From Rhodospirillaceae bacterium (lineage in GTDB: Bacteria > Pseudomonadota > Alphaproteobacteria > UBA8366): a stretch of DNA of 63,701 nucleotides. The position numbers were made by a program, and so were the translations under genes. Below are positions 8,803 through 16,770 of the stretch, piece by piece. The stretch covers positions 1 to 63,701 of the forward strand of contig PBKG01000015.1 of NCBI GenBank assembly GCA_002722095.1. Direction: 5' to 3'. Position 1 is the first letter of the stretch. Each line of letters opens with the position of its first letter. The notes beneath the pieces are model-generated. The model was not told the DNA's origin and made no database searches. It saw only the letters and a program-made list of their open reading frames with translations.

Positions 8803-9972
8803 TCAACGTCGCTTCGACATTTCCTCGATCAAGTCCTCATCCAGAGTAAGACCGAGTCCGGGACCATCTGGCATCTTACAATTACCGCCGTCGAATAGCG
8901 CACCACCCTCGGCAACGGGTTCGTCGTCGATCCGCAGGTGATAATCCATCCCCGGGTCGCAAGCCACCAACCGCACCGCCGCATGCATATGTCCGGTCGC
9001 CGTATCTAGCAGCCGGCTGCCTTGGGTCCAGTCGATGCGTACCGGTAGGTTGGCGGCCTCAGCGGTACGGATAATCTGCATGGCTTTATAGAACCCCCCA
9101 CACTTTCCGAGCTTCACGCTCACCATATCGGCGAGATGATTGTTTGCAATTTCGAGCGCGATCGCGAGGGAGTAGATCGCTTCATCGGCGATCACCATCT
9201 GCGGAATCGCATCGGAAATTTGCTTCAATCCTTTGAGATCGTGATAGGGAATCGGTTGTTCCACTGCGATGTTGGGAGTGGCCGGAAAACGACGACGCAT
9301 CACCTCGATCGTGTCCTTTGCCGTGCCCCAAGTAGTGTTCGGGTCGGCCATGACCAGCGCCGATGCCGGTATGTTTTCGACGATCGCTTCCAACCGGTCC
9401 GCATCCGCATCCAAGCTCTCCGCGTGGCCGGTCATTTTAGGCTCGAAGCAGGTATAGCCGACTTTAATCAATTCCGCGGCGAGTTCGCCGCTCTCTTCCG
9501 GACTTTGCCGGGGCATGGTCGCCATCAACCCGAATTCGGTCTGAAAACCACCGCCCAACAAGTTATAGATCGGCTGTCCCGAAGCCTTACCCATGATGTC
9601 GTAGAGAGCGATATCGATCGCCGAGCGCGCACCGTTATTTCCGTGCAGGAATAACTTATCCAGCCGGTCGTGAACGGCGCCGATCTGGAATGGGTCCATA
9701 CCCATGACAACCGAACCAAACAACTCAACCGCAGAAACGATAGAGGCCTGTGTCTCGCTGGTGACCGGATGCGCACAGGCCTCCGACCATCCCGTGACCC
9801 CCTCGTCGGTTTCGATTTTGACGAAGATATTTTCCTTATATTCGATGTCGGCGAACCAAGTCTCACGAGCATGGACTTCGGTGCCGTCTTTCTTACCCGA
9901 GCCGAAAAGCTTGTGATATTCCGCGCTGGGCTTCATCCAAACGGGAATGGGAGTGACGGACGTAATTTTCAT
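8803..9972 (-). CDS. Mandelate racemase/enolase-superfamily dehydratase or racemase
   Basis: The 389-residue protein has the capping domain followed by the enolase-superfamily barrel. Metal ligands are Asp210 (MADPNTTW), Glu239 (VEQPIP) and Asp263 (IADEAI). Lys287 (VSVKLGKCGG) follows on a later strand. In the usual Lys-x-Lys motif on the second strand the first Lys is replaced: FEPKM has Glu177 and Lys179. The gene is the last of the leftward set lyase, aconitase-like large subunit, aconitase-like small subunit, this gene; spacing to the small-subunit gene is about 20 bases and AGGAG precedes the ATG. The context suggests acid-sugar or hydroxy-acid dehydration or epimerisation feeding the lyase module, but specificity is not visible. 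Confidence 0.88.
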   Translation of the reverse strand: MKITSVTPIPVWMKPSAEYHKLFGSGKKDGTEVHARETWFADIEYKENIFVKIETDEGVTGWSEACAHPVTSETQASIVSAVELFGSVVMGMDPFQIGAVHDRLDKLFLHGNNGARSAIDIALYDIMGKASGQPIYNLLGGGFQTEFGLMATMPRQSPEESGELAAELIKVGYTCFEPKMTGHAESLDADADRLEAIVENIPASALVMADPNTTWGTAKDTIEVMRRRFPATPNIAVEQPIPYHDLKGLKQISDAIPQMVIADEAIYSLAIALEIANNHLADMVSVKLGKCGGFYKAMQIIRTAEAANLPVRIDWTQGSRLLDTATGHMHAAVRLVACDPGMDYHLRIDDEPVAEGGALFDGGNCKMPDGPGLGLTLDEDLIEEMSKRR

Positions 9973-9992
9973 GGAAACTCCTGCCTGTGCTC

Positions 9993-10502
9993 CTAGCTCG
10001 CCGGCGCCAGCAAACTTTCGGCTTCGAGCAACGGGTAGAGCCCGCCGGCCATCAGAACTCGCAACAAGGAGTCCGGCACGCTGCGTGCCCCGAGACTTTC
10101 ACCCGTATCCAGATTCTTGACCGAAAAATCCTCGAAGGAAACTTCAGCTGTTTGTCCTTCGTCGAACAGCTCGGCGACACCGGGGCATTCGAGAGCCGGC
10201 AAGCCGAAATTGACCGAATTGCGGTAAAATAATCCGTTGATACTTTCGGAAACCAGGCATCCCACCCCTAGCAAAGCCAGGTTACGCGCCGCCGGGCGCG
10301 ACGAGCCCATGCCGAAATTGCGTTCGGAGACGATAATGTCGCCTTTGTCCATTTCATCGACCCAACCCGGCCGCATGGCATCGAAGATGTAGGGTAGCTG
10401 CTCCTCCGGCGTGAAATAATAGGCGCGGTTGGGAATGATTTGGTCCGTATTTACGTTCTCTGGAAATTTCCAAACTCGGGCGCGGACAATCTTAGATTCC
10501 AT
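9993..10502 (-). CDS. Aconitase-superfamily small subunit (LeuD/DmdB-like)
   Basis: The 169-residue swivel-domain subunit starts with the family motif NVNTDQIIP (residues 17-25). It partners the large subunit encoded 9 bases upstream to form a [4Fe-4S] hydro-lyase. The substrate loop reads GMGSSRPAARNLA (residues 64-76). The Ser-Ser-Arg core is kept, but the Glu-His normally following it in aconitase and isopropylmalate isomerase (SSREH) is Pro-Ala. That argues against leucine biosynthesis and for another hydroxy-acid, such as a methylated malate or tricarboxylate. GGAGGGG precedes the ATG. No leuA or leuB is nearby. Confidence 0.9.
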   Translation of the reverse strand: MESKIVRARVWKFPENVNTDQIIPNRAYYFTPEEQLPYIFDAMRPGWVDEMDKGDIIVSERNFGMGSSRPAARNLALLGVGCLVSESINGLFYRNSVNFGLPALECPGVAELFDEGQTAEVSFEDFSVKNLDTGESLGARSVPDSLLRVLMAGGLYPLLEAESLLAPAS

Positions 10503-10511
10503 CGTCCCCTC

Positions 10512-11765
10512 CTAACTCAAATACGGCGTTGGGTCGGCGATGGCGCCTTCGACCGCGGACGCTGCCACGGTCGCCGATGAGCCCATATATATCTTCGCCG
10601 TCGGATCGCCCATGCGGCCCTTGAAGTTACGGGTCGACGCAGTGATTACGGTGTCGCCGGCCCCCACAATCCCCATATGCCCGCCGCCACACGCGCCGCA
10701 AGTGGAATTGGTTACCACTGCGCCTGCTTCCATGATGGTCTCGATGATGCCCGCCTTGAGTGCCCGGCGATAGATGCTCTGGCTTCCGGGCGTAACGATA
10801 AAGCGCGTGCCTTTGGCAATCTTCCGGCCCGCGAGCACCCGCGCGACGCTGGCGAGATCATCGAAGGTCCCGTTGGCACAGGACCCGACGAAACACTGGT
10901 CGAGCCGGGTGCCGGCGACGTCGCCGACCTTGGCGGAATTGTTGACCACGCTGTCGGGCAACGCGACCAGCGGTTCTATTTCGCTGAGATTGATCTCACG
11001 CGTATCGAGGTACCTCGCATCGCTGTCAGGCATCTGCGGTTCGAACGGCACGTCGGTCCGTTCCTTCACATATTTCAGCAAGGTTTCATCGGGTTCGAAG
11101 GTGGCGAATTCCGCCGAGAGCTCCGCTCCCATGGTCGCCATCGTACGCCTGGCATCGATTGCAAGGGTGCCGAGCGCCGGTCCACCAAATTCCACATTCT
11201 GGGAAACGTGTCCGCCGAATTCGCCGGCGATCTTGAAAAACACGTCTTTCATAAAAGCGTTTTCAGCGAGCTGGCCGGTGAGTTCGTAGCGAATGGTCTC
11301 GCCAACGCGAAACCAGGTCTCGCCCTTACAGATCGCATAAAACATGTCCGGCGAACCGACGCCGCGCGCCGCGCAATTCATCGCCCCGGCGCTGCAGGTA
11401 TGCGAGTCACTACACAGCAGCACGCCTCCCGGGCGGGCATAGCCATGCTCAGCCATCAGGACATGGCAAATTCCCTGGTCGTAGCCGATATCGTGGAAAT
11501 TCTCGATGCCGAACTTTTCGACGAAGGCACGTGCGGTCGCGTGCGATTGCGCGCTACCCACATGCGCCGCCGGCGCCCGGTGATCTATCACCACGACTAC
11601 CTTCGAAGGGTCGTCCACATGCAATATCTCGCGCCACACGCTCGCCATAAAATTATTGTCGAACAAGCACGCGACATCGACTTTTACCGTCGCCAGGTCC
11701 CCCGGCTTCACCGGCTCGCCTCCGCCGGCACGGCTTAAAATTTTCTCAATTATGGTCATGCCCAT
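10512..11765 (-). CDS. Aconitase-superfamily large subunit (LeuC/DmdA-like)
   Basis: The 417-residue [4Fe-4S] hydro-lyase subunit has the size of the archaeal LeuC/homoaconitase group rather than the 470-residue enteric LeuC. Cluster ligands are Cys296 (FVGSCANG) and Cys356 and Cys359 (STCGACGGGHMGI), with the spacing typical of the family. LLCSDSHTCSAGAMN forms the active-site strand. It catalyses a dehydration/rehydration with the small subunit encoded just downstream. It lies in the leftward operon after the lyase gene (24-base gap). GGGAG precedes ATG 11765; a second in-frame ATG two codons later is an alternative. Dimethylmaleate hydratase or a methylcitrate-type aconitase are the candidates most consistent with the neighbours. 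Confidence 0.9.
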   Translation of the reverse strand: MGMTIIEKILSRAGGGEPVKPGDLATVKVDVACLFDNNFMASVWREILHVDDPSKVVVVIDHRAPAAHVGSAQSHATARAFVEKFGIENFHDIGYDQGICHVLMAEHGYARPGGVLLCSDSHTCSAGAMNCAARGVGSPDMFYAICKGETWFRVGETIRYELTGQLAENAFMKDVFFKIAGEFGGHVSQNVEFGGPALGTLAIDARRTMATMGAELSAEFATFEPDETLLKYVKERTDVPFEPQMPDSDARYLDTREINLSEIEPLVALPDSVVNNSAKVGDVAGTRLDQCFVGSCANGTFDDLASVARVLAGRKIAKGTRFIVTPGSQSIYRRALKAGIIETIMEAGAVVTNSTCGACGGGHMGIVGAGDTVITASTRNFKGRMGDPTAKIYMGSSATVAASAVEGAIADPTPYLS

Positions 11766-11788
11766 AATCGGTCTCCCTCAATTCCCGA

Positions 11789-12709
11789 TTATTCCGCGGC
11801 GCGCTTGTCTCCCCCGACGGCGTACCGCTCCTCGAGCTCGTCGAGGAATTCCACATCGAGCATACTGTTGAGTTCCTCGAAGTTGACGCACAGGTCCGGC
11901 CGGTCAGACGGCTCGTTTGCCTCGATCATCGCTTCGAATGCATCAAGTCCGTTGATCATGCCCCGTACCGCGGAGGTGGTCAGTAGCCTCGGATAGGACA
12001 CCGCAGCCACGCCCATATCCTGCAGCTTCTTGGGCGGGATCAATGGCGTTGTCGATCGGGCACGAATGCCAAGCCCCATATTGACCGTCAGCGGCTTATC
12101 CACATTAGCGGCCACGGTGCGAATGTCCTCTTCGGACAGAAGCGCATCCGCAAAGAGAAGATCGGCGCCGGCTTCCGCATACAGGTTCAACCGCCGTATC
12201 GCCTCTTCGAGCCCGAGCGGGCCGCGCGCGTCCGTGCGCGATTTGATGATGAAATCCGGATCTTTTTTGGCATCGCTCGCGGCATGAATCTTCTCGACCA
12301 TCTCTTCCGCTTCGATCACCGACTTGCCGACCATATGGCCGCAACGTTTCGGCCAAGTTTGGTCTTCGAACATCACCGCAGCAACGCCCGCTTTTTCGAA
12401 CGCCTGGGTCACGAAATAAACGTTAACCGCGTTACCGTAGCCAGTGTCTGCATCCGCATGCAGCAGTAGATCACAGCAATCGGCGATCTTTCGGCAGTTG
12501 GCTAGATTTTCGTCGAGCCCCATCAAACCCCGATCCGGGTAGCCGGTGTGGCATTCGGAAAGACCGGCACCTGAAATGGCGCCGCTTTTGTAGCCACGAC
12601 TTTCCACGAGGCGCGCGCTATAGCCGTCAAAAATACCGGGTGAGACCAGTATTTCCGGTGCCTCAATCAGATCTTTCAGCCTTCGGCCTTTACTCTTGGT
12701 TTCCGCCAT
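11789..12709 (-). CDS. Isocitrate lyase/PEP mutase family lyase (methylisocitrate or dimethylmalate lyase type)
   Basis: The 306-residue TIM-barrel lyase carries the ICL-type catalytic loop KRCGH at residues 121-125, with Cys123 as the general acid. This separates it from PEP mutases and hydrolases, which lack that Cys. The Mg site ADADTGYG lies at 85-92 and the preceding VMFEDQ is conserved. Such enzymes cleave methylisocitrate or 2,3-dimethylmalate to pyruvate plus succinate or propionate. GGAGG lies 5 bases before the ATG. It is the first full-length gene of the leftward operon, whose next two genes encode an aconitase-type hydratase, the step that normally makes a lyase substrate. Confidence 0.92.
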   Translation of the reverse strand: MAETKSKGRRLKDLIEAPEILVSPGIFDGYSARLVESRGYKSGAISGAGLSECHTGYPDRGLMGLDENLANCRKIADCCDLLLHADADTGYGNAVNVYFVTQAFEKAGVAAVMFEDQTWPKRCGHMVGKSVIEAEEMVEKIHAASDAKKDPDFIIKSRTDARGPLGLEEAIRRLNLYAEAGADLLFADALLSEEDIRTVAANVDKPLTVNMGLGIRARSTTPLIPPKKLQDMGVAAVSYPRLLTTSAVRGMINGLDAFEAMIEANEPSDRPDLCVNFEELNSMLDVEFLDELEERYAVGGDKRAAE

Positions 12710-12756
12710 GATTGCCTCCTATCTCACCACTATTGGCGTAGTGGCGTAGTTTTCGT

Positions 12757-12873
12757 TCAATTCGTCGAAGAAAGGTTGTCGTTTAGACCGCCCGAATCGC
12801 CAAAGGAGAATTCCAGCCCCCCGCGAGGTTCCAGCGCGTTGACTAAATCCTTGAAATGTTTACCCTTGCTCAC
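12757..12873 (-). CDS. Possible small ORF upstream of the lyase gene
   Basis: A 38-codon frame starts at a GTG with GGGGAG about 7 bases upstream and ends 47 bases before the lyase ATG on the same strand. Its start, VSKGKHFKDLVNALE, faintly resembles the lyase N-terminus (SKGRRLKDLIEAPE), so it could be a leader peptide, an independent small protein or a relic of a duplicated 5' end. It is the only coding candidate in the 278-base divergent region between the lyase and the first PrpD gene. It is short and uncorroborated. Confidence 0.35.
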   Translation of the reverse strand: MSKGKHFKDLVNALEPRGGLEFSFGDSGGLNDNLSSTN

Positions 12874-12987
12874 ACGTTCGCTCCCCGAAGACGTTGTCGC
12901 AATCGGCTATTCATTACGGTCTTTCGGGAGAGAATGGCGCCGATTGTGCCGCCAAGCAAGTGGCCAACGGGATCAGGGAGAGACATT

Positions 12988-14373
12988 TTGGACCGCACCG
13001 CTAGCAAGCTGGTGAATTTCTCACAAAAGCTTCGGTTCGAGGACTTGTCGCGCCGCGCAATCCGCAATGCCAAAGCGCGCCTGATTAATTGCTTGGGCGT
13101 CAGTCTGGGCGCCTATGACGCACCGCCGGTCCAGGTCGCCCGCAAGCTTGCTTATCCGGTCTCGACCGGACCTACCGCTCGTACATTCGGGACTTTGACC
13201 CGGACCACACCGGACCTCGCCGCTTTCGTGAATTCGGCGATGACGCGCTTCCTCGATATGTCGGATACGCGCATTCGTGAGGCGGTAAGCCACCCCGCCG
13301 ACGCGCTCCCCGGTCTTATCGCCATCGCCGAAGCGGAGGGCTGCTCCGGCAAGGATCTGCTGTTGGCTCAAATCATTGCCTACGAAGTGCAGTGCCGTTT
13401 CGTCGACGTAGTACCGATCAACCATAAAGGTTGGGACCAGACGTCAGTCGTCGCCATGGGAACCGCGCTCGGTGCCGGCCGACTTCTCGGTCTCGACAAA
13501 AACCAAATGGCGAATGCCCTTTCCCTTGCCGTCGTGCCCACGGTTTCGCTTAACCAGACACGCACCGGAAAAGTCTCCATGTGGAAAGGCATGGCGGGCC
13601 CTGCCGGCGCCCGGCAGGGTGTTTTCGCCGCCCTGCTTGCCCGTGAAGGCATGACCGGGCCCGACGAACCCTTCGACGGCGACTATGGCATTTGGAACCA
13701 GATGTTCGAACAGCCCTATCGCCTCCCGTTACCGACGCGCTTCACGAACCATACTTTCGCGGTCGAAGAAACGGTCATCAAATCCTTTCCAGTTCGCTTC
13801 AATTGTCATGTGCCGATTTTCGCGGCACTCGAACTCCGTAAAAAGGTCAAGCCCGCCGACATCAAACATCTCAAAATCGAGAGCATCCGACAGGCCTTCG
13901 ACCGCTGGATGGACCTGCCGGAGATCTGGCAGCCCGAAACCCGTGAAACCGCGGATCATTCGCTACCCTTCTGCGTCTCGGTCGCCTTGATCGACGGTAA
14001 AGTAATTCCGGCTACTTTCAGCGATGCACGCTTCAAGGACAGGGACGTTCTCGCCCTGATGAAGAAATGCTCAATCGAGTTACCGGACGAGTACGCCAAA
14101 CTCGCCTTCGAAACCCGCTGCTGCAAGCTGACCGCAACAACCAAGAAAGGTCGCGAAGTCAGCGTCGAATTTCGTCTGACCCCGAAGGACGATGCCCGCG
14201 GCATGGCGAAAGAGGACCTCGAAAGCAAATTCCATAATCTTACTCGGCCCATCTTGAAACCTGCCAAACGAAAGAAGCTGCTTGAGCTTTGCTGGCGTGC
14301 AGACAAACTGAAGTCCATCGACGACCTCGTGACGCTGACCGAAGTATCCGGCGTGCCCGGGCGCCCCGCATGA
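12988..14373 (+). CDS. MmgE/PrpD family protein (copy 1, CAD-like His)
   Basis: The 461-residue MmgE/PrpD protein is related to 2-methylcitrate dehydratase and cis-aconitate decarboxylase (CAD). I place the start at TTG 12988: it has AGGGAGAG upstream, and the resulting DRTASKLVN start matches the MD-x-T-x-x-x-LV start of three paralogs in this window, while upstream ATGs do not. Putative active-site residues by motif are Asp90/Asp93 (FLDMSD), His102 (SHPAD), Lys200 (SMWKG), Lys265 and His274 (FNCHVP). The last position is His, as in CAD, rather than the Gln seen in the PrpD-type copies. It is the first rightward gene of the divergon and overlaps copy 2 by four bases. Confidence 0.9.
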   Translation: MDRTASKLVNFSQKLRFEDLSRRAIRNAKARLINCLGVSLGAYDAPPVQVARKLAYPVSTGPTARTFGTLTRTTPDLAAFVNSAMTRFLDMSDTRIREAVSHPADALPGLIAIAEAEGCSGKDLLLAQIIAYEVQCRFVDVVPINHKGWDQTSVVAMGTALGAGRLLGLDKNQMANALSLAVVPTVSLNQTRTGKVSMWKGMAGPAGARQGVFAALLAREGMTGPDEPFDGDYGIWNQMFEQPYRLPLPTRFTNHTFAVEETVIKSFPVRFNCHVPIFAALELRKKVKPADIKHLKIESIRQAFDRWMDLPEIWQPETRETADHSLPFCVSVALIDGKVIPATFSDARFKDRDVLALMKKCSIELPDEYAKLAFETRCCKLTATTKKGREVSVEFRLTPKDDARGMAKEDLESKFHNLTRPILKPAKRKKLLELCWRADKLKSIDDLVTLTEVSGVPGRPA

Positions 14374-15749
14374 GCGTGATTATGGATAAAACTGCCAACC
14401 AACTTGTCAATCTTGCCGGCAAAATCGCCTTCAGCAAACTGCCCAAAGGGGCGGTGGATGCGGCGAAAGCTCGCTTGCTTGATTCGCTCGGCGTCGCCAT
14501 GGCCGCTTTTTTCGCAGACCCGATCCGCATATCACGCCGCATGGTTCACCCCGCAAGCGAAGGACCGGTCGCGCGCCTATTCGGGACCTTAACCCCGACC
14601 ACGCCCGAGCGCGCCAGCTTCGTCAACGGCGCGATGGTGCGTTATCTGGATATGAACGACGCCTACGTCCGCGCCGGCGTTAGCCATCCTTCCGATGCCA
14701 TCGCCGGGTTGATAGCCACCGCAGAGGCGGAGCACAAAAGCGGCAAGGAGCTGATCGCCGCTATTGCCACGGCATATGAAATTCAATGCCGCCTTGCCGA
14801 TGTAGTACCCAACGAGGCGCATGGTTGGGACCAGCCCTTCCTCATCGTTCAAGGTACGGCGCTTGGAGCCGGCAAGCTGCTCGGGCTTTCCAAGCGCGAG
14901 CTGCATCAGGCGCTTTCCTTGGGCCTGGTACCGAACATGGCGTTGAACCAAACCCGGACCGGCACGCTGTCGATGTGGAAAGGGCTTTCCGGTGCCAATG
15001 CCGCGCGCCAAGGCGTTTTCGCAGCCTACCTCGCCCGCGAGGGAATGACCGGCGCCGAAGATCCGATCGAAGGCGCCATGGGTGCCTGGAACCAGCTCAT
15101 GGACGGCGAAAGCTACGACGTACCGGTTCCTCGATCGCTCGAAAAACATAAATTCGGTGTCCAACAAAGCGACATGAAGGCATTCCCCATACGATATGGC
15201 TGCCACGTTCCGGTCTATACCGCACTCGAACTGCGCGACAAGATCGAAGACATCGTCGATATCCAGTCGCTCAAAATCGATACCTACACACAGGCGTTCG
15301 GACGTTGGATTGGTGTGCCGGATTTCTGGAAGCCGGTAACGCGAGAATCTGCAGATCATTCGTTACCATTCTGCGTCGCGGTTGCATTGATCGATGGCGA
15401 CATAACGCCTGAGACATTCGAGAAAAACCGCTTTCTGGATCCGGACGTGACGTCCCTAATGAGCAAAATGACTATCGAGCTGAATCCCGAATTTACCGCT
15501 GCCGCACCGGAAGACAAAAATTGCCGGATGACCGCGACGCTTTCATTTAACCGGGAAGAGATGGTGGAGCGGTGTCATACCCGAGCGCACTCGGAACGCA
15601 CCGTGCCAAAACGCCTGGTCGAAGACAAATTCCGCAAGATGAGCGCCGGCATTCTCAGCGAAGCCAGCCAAGACCGCCTGATCGATACGGTCTGGCACCT
15701 TGACGAGATGGACCGTATCGACCAGATGGTTACTTTGACCGGCGTTTGA
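14370..15749 (+). CDS. MmgE/PrpD family protein (copy 2, CAD-like His)
   Basis: The 459-residue paralog of the preceding gene shares LNQTRTGTLSMWKG, GVFAAYLAREGMTG, DMKAFPIRYGCHVP and the TRESADHSLPFCVAVALIDG block. The ATG at 14370 overlaps the stop of copy 1 as ATGA, suggesting coupling. The ATG at 14382 would give the MDKTANQLV start seen in the paralogs and is the alternative. Like copy 1, it has His at the position that is Gln in the PrpD-type copies. Two adjacent paralogs could form a heteromer or act on two related acids. It belongs to the rightward operon that ends with the CmcJ-type oxygenase. Confidence 0.9.
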   Translation: MSVIMDKTANQLVNLAGKIAFSKLPKGAVDAAKARLLDSLGVAMAAFFADPIRISRRMVHPASEGPVARLFGTLTPTTPERASFVNGAMVRYLDMNDAYVRAGVSHPSDAIAGLIATAEAEHKSGKELIAAIATAYEIQCRLADVVPNEAHGWDQPFLIVQGTALGAGKLLGLSKRELHQALSLGLVPNMALNQTRTGTLSMWKGLSGANAARQGVFAAYLAREGMTGAEDPIEGAMGAWNQLMDGESYDVPVPRSLEKHKFGVQQSDMKAFPIRYGCHVPVYTALELRDKIEDIVDIQSLKIDTYTQAFGRWIGVPDFWKPVTRESADHSLPFCVAVALIDGDITPETFEKNRFLDPDVTSLMSKMTIELNPEFTAAAPEDKNCRMTATLSFNREEMVERCHTRAHSERTVPKRLVEDKFRKMSAGILSEASQDRLIDTVWHLDEMDRIDQMVTLTGV

Positions 15750-15767
15750 TCGCCAAACATAACGGAA

Positions 15768-16619
15768 ATGATCGCCATGACCGCTACTGCCGAATCCAAA
15801 CAAACGGCTGCTCACATCGAGGCGCCGTTGATGTATTACATCGATGACGGTACGCCGGCGGCCAGCAAAACCGGTGACGAAGTTGACAATAGCCGGACCT
15901 ACGAAGGCAGCTACGAGCACAAGACACTGCAAATCCGGGATGCGCGGGCGACACGCGATCAATTCCAACTGGATATTCACGGGTTCGAGCTGGTCGACCA
16001 CCCGACCAAAGTGAAAGACTTTCTCGATCCCGAAGAAATGATATCGGTCTACTACAAGGAAACCGAAGAACTGATCAAAGCGACCTCGGGCGCGACGCGG
16101 GTCCATGTTTTCGATCACACGCTCCGCTCCGGCGACGAAGCGTTTCGTACCGGCAAGCCGGTGCGCGAGCCGGTGCGCCGGGTACATAATGATTATACCG
16201 CCTGGTCCGGACCTCAGAGGGTGCGCGATCTTCTCCCCGACGAAGCGGATGAACTACTCAAGCACCGTTTCGCGATCATCCAAGTCTGGCGCGCGATCAA
16301 CAAACCGATCAAATCGGATCCGCTTTGCATTTGCGACGCACGCCTTTTGGACCCGGCGAACCTTTTTCCATCGAGGCGCGTTTATCCTGATCGGATCGGC
16401 GAGACCTACGTGGTCACCTACAATCCGGATCACGAGTGGCTTTATTTCCCGGAAATGGCGCGGGATGAAGCCTTGGTATTCAAGGTCTATGATTCAGTAA
16501 CCGATGGGCGCGCGCGCTGGACCGCGCATACTTCCTTCCCGCTCCCGGACCAGGATTCCGCCGCCAATCCCCGCGAGAGCTGCGAAATGCGAGCGCTGGC
16601 CTTTTTCGGGCCCGAATAG
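15768..16619 (+). CDS. CmcJ/NvfI-family Fe(II)/2-oxoglutarate oxygenase
   Basis: The 283-residue protein fits the CmcJ/NvfI/AsqJ-like family, non-heme iron 2OG oxygenases sometimes annotated as methyltransferases. The proximal ligand pair is His140-Asn-Asp142 in RRVHNDYTAWSG and a distal His254 lies in RWTAHTSF. It ends with PRESCEMRALAFFGPE, a segment that recurs as relics at 22.17 and 24.63 kb. It starts 18 bases after the PrpD copy 2 stop and is likely the last gene of that operon. A 6-bp hairpin (CCGAAG-GG-CTTCGG, 16627-16640) follows the stop and is shared with the relic. Substrate unknown; hydroxylation or desaturation of the acid handled by the PrpD pair is inference. Confidence 0.85.
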   Translation: MIAMTATAESKQTAAHIEAPLMYYIDDGTPAASKTGDEVDNSRTYEGSYEHKTLQIRDARATRDQFQLDIHGFELVDHPTKVKDFLDPEEMISVYYKETEELIKATSGATRVHVFDHTLRSGDEAFRTGKPVREPVRRVHNDYTAWSGPQRVRDLLPDEADELLKHRFAIIQVWRAINKPIKSDPLCICDARLLDPANLFPSRRVYPDRIGETYVVTYNPDHEWLYFPEMARDEALVFKVYDSVTDGRARWTAHTSFPLPDQDSAANPRESCEMRALAFFGPE

Positions 16620-16716
16620 CGATTGGCCGAAGGGCTTCGGATACATACCCCCGTTTAATGGTCATCCTTTGAAGCGGAAAATCGGCTAGGAAATTTCGGA
16701 AGCCGAAGAAAATTTT

Positions 16717-16750
16717 TAGCGTCGCGGTGCCATCAGGTACCGCGACGCTA
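16717..16750. terminator. 12-bp stem bidirectional terminator-like hairpin
   Basis: TAGCGTCGCGGT (16717-16728) and ACCGCGACGCTA (16739-16750) are perfectly complementary with a 10-base loop. The hairpin lies between the convergent oxygenase (ends 16619) and the substrate-binding-protein gene (ends 16771 on the minus strand). On the minus strand it is followed by AAAAATTTTC, so the U-run is displaced by five bases. Confidence 0.7.
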
Positions 16751-16770
16751 ATTCAGCAGGACGTGCCGAT

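Noticed and set aside
10677..11738. 353-codon open frame antisense to the aconitase-type large subunit
   Set aside because: It shadows a strongly supported gene with iron-sulfur motifs and has no recognisable domain; GC-rich third positions keep the antisense frame open.
9993..11765. leuC and leuD of leucine biosynthesis
   Set aside because: No leuA or leuB nearby, the small-subunit loop is altered, and the genes sit with a methylisocitrate-lyase-type gene.
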